Assembly (NCBI GenBank): GCA_004555055.1 | Contig: SFJN01000135.1 | Span: 1 to 7,003 of the forward strand | DNA from: Bacteroidales bacterium | GTDB lineage: Bacteria; Bacteroidota; Bacteroidia; Bacteroidales; Bacteroidaceae | DNA length: 7,003 nucleotides | Direction: 5' to 3' | In this document: one piece after another, positions 1-4,594 of the stretch | How positions within the stretch are numbered: position 1 is the stretch's first letter | Layout of the letters: every line of letters starts with the position of its first letter | The notes under the pieces: model-generated | Seen by the model: the letters and a program-made list of their open reading frames with translations, nothing else | What the model was told of the DNA's origin: nothing | The model's database searches: none | Position numbers and translations under genes: made by a program

Positions 1-33
1 GGAAAAAACACAACTCAAAACAGAAAAGAATCC

Positions 34-87
34 GTTTTCGCTCAGCCATGATAGCCAAGCACGTTTGCCTTGGCTTGAGACGAAAAC
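34..87. other. Long imperfect hairpin upstream of the C10 protease gene
   Basis: Three stem segments nest in order: GTTTTCG (34-40) with CGAAAAC (81-87), CTCA (41-44) with TGAG (76-79), and AGCCAAG (53-59) with CTTGGCT (69-75). Together they give 18 base pairs around a 9-nt loop, with an 8-nt bulge on the left and one extra A on the right. The structure ends 30 nt before the protease start codon. It could be a 5' leader fold of the protease mRNA. It could also be a terminator for a gene read leftward, since the reverse strand beyond it is T-rich. The pairing is read directly; the role is inferred. Confidence 0.45.
35..67 (+). promoter_or_regulatory. Weak candidate promoter for the C10 protease
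   Basis: CACGTTTG at 60-67 matches the Bacteroidetes -7 consensus TAnnTTTG except for its first base. TTTT at 35-38 lies 21 nt upstream, where TTTG is expected. The match is poor and overlaps the hairpin at 34-87. The real promoter may lie left of the window, or the gene may be co-transcribed with something upstream. Confidence 0.2.
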
Positions 88-117
88 CCAATCCCAACCT
101 TCTCCATTTGCGTCCCC

Positions 118-2316
118 ATGAAAAACTTCCACTTCCTCCGTCGGTCGCTGTTTGCTTCACTGGCACTTTCAACCTCTGCCTTGGCCTTGGCAGATAACCG
201 CCCCATCGAAACGCTCAACGCCACAGCACGGCAGTTATTCCTCACGCACCATAGTTCCGTGCCTGCACAGCAGTCCGCCACGCCTGGAATGCCTAACGCC
301 GTTCCCATGTTACAAGGTTTCTTTGCCAACCCACGAGAAATCTCCGAAGTTCCGACTTCCAACGGCATCCTCCGCATGCCAACCGACGGCACCACCCTCC
401 CCTTCGCCCTCTACACCTGTCCGAACGGAACGCCGGGATTTGTCATTCTTTCCGTCAACGACCACCTGCCTGCCATCGTAGCCTATTCCCTCCACGACCG
501 TTTTGACGCAGCAATGGTGCCCGATGCCATGGTAAAGATCTTTGAAACCTACAACGAGTTTCTGAAAAGCGGACAGTCACTCCGCACCCGTACCATGGCG
601 GCTGAAAGCGAGGGAGAGTACACGGAAACCGTCATAGTGGAACCGATGCTTGACGACATCCTCTACGACCAGGGCACTCCCTACAACATGCTCTGCCCCG
701 AATACAACGGCCGTACATGCGCTACAGGATGTGTGGCGACAGGCATGGCAGAGGTGATGGCCTACTACCGCCATCCCGAACAGATGAGGGGAAACTACAT
801 CTCGTATGCTACCAATGACCTGCAAATCCCCGTTGAATGGGACTGCGAGAACACAGTCTTCGACTGGGCGAACATCCGCAAATCCTATGGAACCTACTAT
901 GAGGAGGACGAAACCGTCGACGGCGCACACACTGACGCACGATTTGTTTTCTCCGAAATCGCTCCGTCAACAGAGTATCCGAAATATCTTGAGGTATACG
1001 ATTTCCGGAATGTCTCTTCCGAATCCCCCCGCTTCAGCGCCCGTCTTCTGCTTGCCGACGACAAGGGAGAGTTCATCTGCCCGGCCGGCGAAGCATTCAA
1101 TGTCAACAGTTTCGGGCCAGGCTACATCTATAAGAAACTGTACCTTATGCCTTCCGTTCCGGGAAACCTTCCCGACGGTCCCTACCGTCTGTACGTTGGC
1201 ACACAGGACAGCGGAGAAACGGCCTGGGGCGTGGTAGAAAGCATTGAAGACGCCCAGGATCCTTATGGAACGCACAAGGAATACTATCTTGAAGTGACGA
1301 AGGAGGGCGAAGCGTTCTCCCTGCTCGGCAAGCGATTCCCTTGCGGATACAACTACACCGAAGCCCAGGCTGTGGCCACGCTGATGGCAGCCGCAGGAGC
1401 AGCAGTGGAGATGGACTATACGCCCAGTGCCAGCGGTGCTTCTTCGGCCGATGCCGCACGAGCCCTTGTCCGGAATTTCGGATACGACCCGAGCATCATG
1501 TATGTCAATGATTCGTTCTACGACCCCGAATCATGGAATGCTGCCATCCAGCACGACCTCAGCGCCGGACATCCCATCCTCTGCGGCGGACAGTCTGTGG
1601 AACGCTACGGACATTTCTTTGTCATGGACGGATATATGCTGGCCGAAAATGGAGAAGAGGAAGCCGCCACACCTTACTATCACCTCAACTGGGGATGGTC
1701 AGGAAGCTGCAACGGCTATTTCCTGCTCGACCACTTCCAACCTTCAAGTGCAGGAACGGGCGGTTCCACGGTCAACTATTCCTATGTATTGCGTCTGACA
1801 ATGGGCATCCGCCCGGACGACGGACAACCCGACGGCGTGGTCTTCGGAGCCACTTCCGTAGAGAGCAGCGTCAGCGAGGTAGAAGTAAAGGACTACGTCT
1901 ACATCAATGCGGTCCGCGTCACCAACTGCAGCACGATGGACTTCACCGGTGATGTCAGGGTCTATGCCATACAGGACGACAACGAGTATTTCGTCGGGAA
2001 CCTGGCCACCGGGCTGAAACTTCCTTCCGCCTACTACTACGATGTGCTGAGCAAGAACATCAAGGTGCCCTCCAGCATCCCATCCGGCGACTATACTCTT
2101 GAACTGCGCGTGGAAGGTTCCGACGGCACTTCCACCCCACTCCTCTGTCCGGCTTTCCCCGTCGTTCGTATCGTGAATCCCGATGCCACCTCCATCAGCC
2201 ACACCGAAACCACAGCAGATTCCGGCAGTGATGTACGCTACGACCTGCACGGGCGCCGCACGGGAAGCGCATCCGGACACCTGACCGTCACCCGACGGGG
2301 TGTGGAAGTCCACTGA
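118..2316 (+). CDS. Secreted C10 family cysteine protease (streptopain/interpain-like) with an inserted domain
   Basis: This is a papain-fold cysteine endopeptidase of MEROPS family C10, the family of streptococcal SpeB, 732 residues long. Residues 1-25 form a signal peptide (two Arg, a hydrophobic core, likely cleavage after ALA25). Residues 26-160 match the inhibitory prodomain, including GFVILSVNDHLPAIVAYS at 107-124. The catalytic Cys is C205 in CATGCVATGMAEVMAYY and the catalytic His is H499 in YGHFFVMDG. The conserved HLNWGWSGSCNGYFLLD follows at 522-538. SpeB has a short link between FDWANI-like and AVEMDYTPSASG-like segments, but here about 150 residues (262-410) intervene. A beta-rich region (573-688) and a short tail with YDLHGRR (708-714) complete it, the tail resembling those of secreted Prevotella proteins. 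It should be exported and activated by removal of the prodomain. The start is set by the signal peptide; no Shine-Dalgarno sequence is seen. Family assignment is firm; substrate is unknown. Confidence 0.95.
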   Translation: MKNFHFLRRSLFASLALSTSALALADNRPIETLNATARQLFLTHHSSVPAQQSATPGMPNAVPMLQGFFANPREISEVPTSNGILRMPTDGTTLPFALYTCPNGTPGFVILSVNDHLPAIVAYSLHDRFDAAMVPDAMVKIFETYNEFLKSGQSLRTRTMAAESEGEYTETVIVEPMLDDILYDQGTPYNMLCPEYNGRTCATGCVATGMAEVMAYYRHPEQMRGNYISYATNDLQIPVEWDCENTVFDWANIRKSYGTYYEEDETVDGAHTDARFVFSEIAPSTEYPKYLEVYDFRNVSSESPRFSARLLLADDKGEFICPAGEAFNVNSFGPGYIYKKLYLMPSVPGNLPDGPYRLYVGTQDSGETAWGVVESIEDAQDPYGTHKEYYLEVTKEGEAFSLLGKRFPCGYNYTEAQAVATLMAAAGAAVEMDYTPSASGASSADAARALVRNFGYDPSIMYVNDSFYDPESWNAAIQHDLSAGHPILCGGQSVERYGHFFVMDGYMLAENGEEEAATPYYHLNWGWSGSCNGYFLLDHFQPSSAGTGGSTVNYSYVLRLTMGIRPDDGQPDGVVFGATSVESSVSEVEVKDYVYINAVRVTNCSTMDFTGDVRVYAIQDDNEYFVGNLATGLKLPSAYYYDVLSKNIKVPSSIPSGDYTLELRVEGSDGTSTPLLCPAFPVVRIVNPDATSISHTETTADSGSDVRYDLHGRRTGSASGHLTVTRRGVEVH
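901..1347 (+). other. Inserted beta-rich domain within the C10 protease
   Basis: This stretch encodes residues 262-410. It replaces the short link that joins the two conserved catalytic blocks in SpeB. The segment alternates short hydrophobic strands with turns and contains LMPSVPGNLPDGPYRLYVG (343-361). That resembles KVPSSIPSGDYTLELRVEG (649-667) in the protein's own C-terminal region, which suggests an Ig-like sandwich. The frame stays open across it and both catalytic residues are present, so it is not a disruption. Boundaries are approximate and come from a remembered SpeB sequence. Confidence 0.6.
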
Positions 2317-2400
2317 ACACTGGCATCCGTATTCGATAAAAAAGTGGGATTGCGGCCTGGCTACGCCGGACAATCTTAAATACAACAGTTCCAACTGTAC

Positions 2401-2512
2401 AAAAAAAGTTTCTGGAAAAAACCTACATTTCCTACACCCTTCAGCGAAACCTTCTGAATTTACTAGGGGTTTCGGGTGTAGGAAGTGTAGTTTTTTTCCA
2501 GAAACTTTTTTT
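2401..2512. terminator. Likely bidirectional terminator in a 39-bp near-perfect inverted repeat
   Basis: The left arm (2401-2439) and right arm (2474-2512) match at 37 of 39 positions; one of the two differences would be a U-G pair in plus-strand RNA. After a 6-nt bulge the stem resumes with GAAACC (2446-2451) and GGTTTC (2468-2473), leaving a 16-nt loop. On the plus strand the inner stem (2423-2439 with 2474-2490) is followed directly by seven T (2491-2497), the classic intrinsic terminator form, 107 nt after the protease stop. On the minus strand the inner stem is also followed by a T run, so it could serve folB too. The outer 15-bp arms are more than a terminator needs, so it may also be a dispersed palindromic repeat. 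Confidence 0.7.
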
Positions 2513-2639
2513 CGTAGTAGTATAAGTGATGATGAATATAACCTGCCACACCTTGATTTGTACTTCCATCAAGAAAACGCCTCATCAATCAGAGATACCC
2601 AACCGTACAGACCCATTCTTCGGTCATCACGTTTCGGAA

Positions 2640-2726
2640 GATGCAAAACATCGGACTTCTTTGAGCAAAAGTACCGATGTTTTGCATCGAAAGTACGGAT
2701 GTTTGCATCAGTCCGATGTTTTTGAT
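2640..2726. repeat. Cluster of ~22-bp direct repeats with a perfect 15-bp inverted repeat
   Basis: GATGCAAAACATCGG (2640-2654) is the exact reverse complement of CCGATGTTTTGCATC (2674-2688), with a 19-nt gap. The second arm belongs to a direct-repeat series: unit 1 at 2668-2689 begins AAAGTACCGATG, unit 2 at 2690-2711 begins AAAGTACGGATG and has lost one T, and a decayed third unit, CCGATGTTTTTGAT, lies at 2713-2726. The core motif thus appears once inverted and three times direct in under 90 bases. It lies just past the 3' end of folB. The arrangement is read directly; function is unknown. Confidence 0.75.
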
Positions 2727-2770
2727 TTCCGGAAACGGACAGTTTCCAAAGGATATCGTCCGGAGGATTT

Positions 2771-3208
2771 TTACCGGTTCACCTCCTCGGCGACAGACGG
2801 TCGTTCTGCCGAGAGCGTGACACTGCAGCCGTCGCAATCGATGCCCGGAATGGGCGGAACATCCTTGCGGACGCTGACGCTGGCGGCCCGGACAACGGGA
2901 AAGGCCACAAGAATGCCCTGGAGCAGACGGCCACAAAGATGTTCAAGCAACTGACAGGGCTGCTGCATCTCGCGACGGACGACATCATAGACCTCGGCAT
3001 AGTTGACGGTGGACTCAAGGCGGTCTTCGGCAATGGCGGGATAGATGTCATCGGCCTGCAGTTCCAGCACCACGTCCACGGTATAGTGTCCGCCAACGAT
3101 GCGCTCCTGCGGCAAGACTCCGTGGCAGGCATCGAAACGGAGGCTTTCAAGACGTATGACCGCCTTCCCGAGAGTGCTGGCGGAAGGAACGGGGAAATCA
3201 GTCCTCAT
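2771..3208 (-). CDS. folB: Dihydroneopterin aldolase
   Basis: This enzyme of tetrahydrofolate biosynthesis cleaves 7,8-dihydroneopterin to 6-hydroxymethyl-7,8-dihydropterin and glycolaldehyde in the cytoplasm. The 145-residue product follows the FolB pattern throughout: IRLESLRFDACHGVLPQE (18-35), HYTVDVVLEL (41-50), STVNYAEVYDVV (66-77), LLEHLCGRLLQ (87-97) and VSVRKDVPPIPG (111-122). By comparison with E. coli FolB, E35, Y70, E89 and K115 correspond to the pterin-site and catalytic residues. The product is slightly longer than usual, with about 15 extra residues before the first strand and a short charged tail. The ATG at 3208 is the only good start I see; it lies inside the end of the upstream gene, overlapping it by 11 nt including the stop, which implies translational coupling. 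It is the last gene of a three-gene unit. Only the exact N-terminus is open to doubt. Confidence 0.95.
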   Translation of the reverse strand: MRTDFPVPSASTLGKAVIRLESLRFDACHGVLPQERIVGGHYTVDVVLELQADDIYPAIAEDRLESTVNYAEVYDVVRREMQQPCQLLEHLCGRLLQGILVAFPVVRAASVSVRKDVPPIPGIDCDGCSVTLSAERPSVAEEVNR

Positions 3209-3872
3209 TCTCGGGTTCGATGGTATATTTCTTCAAGGCACGTACCACACCGCTCTTCCACGTATTGATGGTCTCGGTCTCCAGTTCGAGCGACTCAATC
3301 AGCCGGATGACGTTTTCTATGGGCATACGGTAGCGGAGGACACCGGAGATGAGCTTGGCATAGTTCCAGTATTCGGGATTGAACTTTTCGGAGAGTCCCT
3401 CGATGGTGGTCTTGTACCCCCTACGGTTGGCAAACTGGAAGTCGTAGCGTTTGCTGCCATCAGGACTGTAACGTTTGATGATGTGTCCGGAATTGCAGAG
3501 TTTCGGCAAGGCTATACCGTCCTCGTCGTCGAGGATTCCGGTAAAGATTTCATAAGGCCTTCCGTCAAGGAGCCCGACGAACGCCACCCATTTTTCTTTC
3601 TTGTTCTGGAACCGCCATACGTCGCATTCAAGGGTTTCGGGGCGGCGCTCCATGATTTCCGTACTGCGCGTCAGTGCCATCTCGGTGAGGAGAGTCACCA
3701 CTTCGCGACACTCCTCGTCAAGATGTTCGGGGCATCTGAAAGTTCCGCTTTCGGAATCGGTGAAGTTACGGGCAAAGAATGCGGTATACTCATCGGCACT
3801 GCGTCTGCCCAGGCGGCGCGACATCTCGGCAGCAAGGTTCTGAAGTTCGTTGTTGCTGATCTTCATCGTCAT
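3198..3872 (-). CDS. Stand-alone ribonucleotide reductase C-terminal (TSCPD-like) module protein
   Basis: The 224-residue product lacks the reductase barrel, active-site cysteines and cobalamin-dependent core. From about residue 77 it closely resembles the C-terminal part of Bacteroidetes B12-dependent ribonucleotide reductase (NrdJ): RRPETLECDVWRFQNKKEKW (76-95), AFVGLLDGRPYEIFTG (97-112), DGSKRYDFQF (138-147), KFNPEYWNYAKLISGVLRY (163-181) and INTWKSGVVRALKKY (202-216). It stops there, where the full reductase goes on to a cysteine-rich tail. Residues 1-75 are mostly helical and acidic and I do not recognise them. Nothing looks like decay, and it sits in frame within a tight operon, 22 nt after the gene upstream and overlapping folB. 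Function is unknown; a regulator or partner of the reductase is one inference, a remnant of a split gene another. The start could be M1 or M3 (MTMKIS). Confidence 0.85.
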   Translation of the reverse strand: MTMKISNNELQNLAAEMSRRLGRRSADEYTAFFARNFTDSESGTFRCPEHLDEECREVVTLLTEMALTRSTEIMERRPETLECDVWRFQNKKEKWVAFVGLLDGRPYEIFTGILDDEDGIALPKLCNSGHIIKRYSPDGSKRYDFQFANRRGYKTTIEGLSEKFNPEYWNYAKLISGVLRYRMPIENVIRLIESLELETETINTWKSGVVRALKKYTIEPENED

Positions 3873-3894
3873 ATCGGAGATTGTGGTGAGGGTA

Positions 3895-4338
3895 TTATTC
3901 GTCCATCAGCTTCTTCAGAAATTCCGCCAGTTCTTCGTCAAGACCTGCCATGAGTTCACCTGAAATCATGATGTTTTCGTCGTCCACAAGATAAATGTCG
4001 CCCACCACTTCGCCGTCGGTGTCTGCAAGTACGAAACTGAAGGGGCGCAACACGTTCATGGCATCAATGCACTGACGGTTCTCCCCAATGATATGCCGCA
4101 GGGTGCCGACAATGCTGTCCTGGAACTTTTCCCACGCTTCCGGGCCTCGCCATTCCTTCACTTGGCACGAAGCCATATCGTTTCCGTCGTCATCGCGGAT
4201 TTCCACCGTTCCGTCTTCGGTATTTACCCTTACGTAAAGGTCGGTAAGGAGCGCCTCGCCGGTGTGTTGCGAGAGTTTTTCGGCAGTCTGCCGTATGGCA
4301 CCCTCAATGGCCTTTACTGAATTCAGCGACAATTTCAT
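3895..4338 (-). CDS. Conserved-looking hypothetical protein, first gene of the operon
   Basis: I do not recognise this 147-residue protein. It begins MKLSLNSVKAIEGAIRQTAE, likely a helix. Next come a strand-like segment LLTDLYVRVNTEDGTVEIRD (30-49), a helical stretch around EAWEKFQDSIVGTLRHII (67-84), another strand pair FSFVLADTDGEVVGDIYLVD (100-119), and a strongly acidic helical end, LDEELAEFLKKLMDE. It has no signal peptide or membrane segment and should be cytoplasmic. The frame extends 9 codons further upstream, but the ATG at 4338 gives the more natural N-terminus and leaves a leader of about 55 nt after the promoter at 4400-4431. The stop is 22 nt before the reductase-module gene, so the two are almost certainly co-transcribed. 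The alternating helix and beta-hairpin pattern looks like a folded two-repeat domain, which is inference. Confidence 0.78.
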   Translation of the reverse strand: MKLSLNSVKAIEGAIRQTAEKLSQHTGEALLTDLYVRVNTEDGTVEIRDDDGNDMASCQVKEWRGPEAWEKFQDSIVGTLRHIIGENRQCIDAMNVLRPFSFVLADTDGEVVGDIYLVDDENIMISGELMAGLDEELAEFLKKLMDE

Positions 4339-4359
4339 AAAATAAGTATATGGGTGGTA

Positions 4360-4373
4360 GGGCAATGATGCCC
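4360..4373 (-). other. Small GC-rich hairpin in the operon leader
   Basis: GGGCA (4360-4364) and TGCCC (4369-4373) pair around a 4-nt loop. The hairpin lies in the short leader of the minus-strand operon, 21 nt before the start codon at 4338. It could affect translation initiation or transcript stability, but five base pairs is weak support. Confidence 0.3.
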
Positions 4374-4390
4374 AGGTAAGTTTTTTGTTG

Positions 4391-4426
4391 TTCAGCGGGC
4401 AAAATTACGTTTTCAGCGGCGAAAAT
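4391..4426. promoter_or_regulatory. Paired 15-bp direct repeat, candidate regulator binding site
   Basis: TTCAGCGGGCAAAAT (4391-4405) and TTCAGCGGCGAAAAT (4412-4426) match at 13 of 15 positions and start exactly 21 bp apart, two turns of the helix. The first covers the -7 element of the minus-strand promoter. The second lies in the spacer between its -7 and -33 elements. From the plus-strand promoter they lie upstream of the -33 element. A protein bound here would be placed to block the operon and could influence the hexosaminidase gene as well. The repeat is read directly; binding is inferred. Confidence 0.5.
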
Positions 4427-4431
4427 CCAAA
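4400..4431 (-). promoter_or_regulatory. Bacteroidetes-type promoter for the folB operon
   Basis: Read on the minus strand, TTTG (4431-4428) is followed after exactly 20 nt by TAATTTTG (4407-4400). This fits the Bacteroidetes primary sigma consensus TTTG-N19-21-TAnnTTTG with no mismatch. Transcription would begin near 4394 and give a leader of about 55 nt before the ATG at 4338. No other promoter is evident between the three genes downstream. Confidence 0.75.
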
Positions 4432-4436
4432 TAAAA

Positions 4437-4468
4437 TTTGCAGTTTTTTTGATTATCCGTTATCTTTG
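4437..4468 (+). promoter_or_regulatory. Bacteroidetes-type promoter for the GH20 hexosaminidase gene
   Basis: TTTG (4437-4440) and TATCTTTG (4461-4468) are separated by exactly 20 nt and match TTTG-N19-21-TAnnTTTG fully. Transcription should start near 4473, giving a leader of about 120 nt. The leader can form small hairpins, AAAAC/GTTTT (4474-4478 with 4485-4489) and TCTGTG/CACAGA (4489-4494 with 4503-4508). This promoter lies inside the upstream open frame, which supports the start codon at 4595. Confidence 0.78.
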
Positions 4469-4594
4469 CGGTCAAAACTTGAGGGTTTTCTGTGCATCGG
4501 CACACAGACCCGCTGTGCAGACAGGCGAAGACACCCGCCGACACCACTTTGCCTCAGCCACATCATTTTTCAGAAATACGCCATAAATCTAATT

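Larger units (their letters stand above)
2317..2770. other. Gene-free stretch between convergent genes
   Basis: I find no credible gene in these 454 bases. Short open frames here have no recognisable protein features and overlap repeats. The stretch holds a small perfect dyad (ACAGTT-CC-AACTGT, 2385-2398), the 39-bp inverted repeat at 2401-2512, the repeat cluster at 2640-2726, and a weak 6-bp hairpin (GGAAAC/GTTTCC, 2731-2747) just past the folB stop. It is visibly richer in A and T than the flanking genes. Confidence 0.7.

Noticed and set aside
2182..2316. Type IX secretion C-terminal sorting domain on the protease
   Set aside because: The tail has a YDLHGRR motif seen in Bacteroidales secreted proteins, but I cannot identify the full conserved blocks of a sorting domain, so I do not claim one.
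1744..2394. Minus-strand open frame of 216 codons over the protease 3' end
   Set aside because: It runs through the C-terminal region of the protease and has no recognisable domain or promoter.
2640..2726. CRISPR array
   Set aside because: The repeats are adjacent with no spacers, are imperfect, and include an inverted copy; no cas gene is present.
2731..2747. Terminator of folB (GGAAAC/GTTTCC hairpin)
   Set aside because: The stem is only 6 bp and no T tract follows directly on the minus strand; the palindrome at 2401-2512 is a better candidate.
2300..2954. Plus-strand open frames in the gap between the protease and folB
   Set aside because: They span the terminator palindrome and the repeat cluster and then run antisense through folB; the protein sequences look random.
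3198..3872. Pseudogene of ribonucleotide reductase
   Set aside because: The frame is intact, has its own N-terminal region, and is tightly coupled to its neighbours, which does not look like decay.
3099..3953. Long plus-strand open frame opposite the reductase-module gene
   Set aside because: It is the complement of a gene with strong family motifs; its translation shows no family features.
4385..4594. Upstream extension of the hexosaminidase frame (70 extra codons)
   Set aside because: The stretch contains both promoters, lacks protein-like features, and would bury the signal peptide that begins at 4595.
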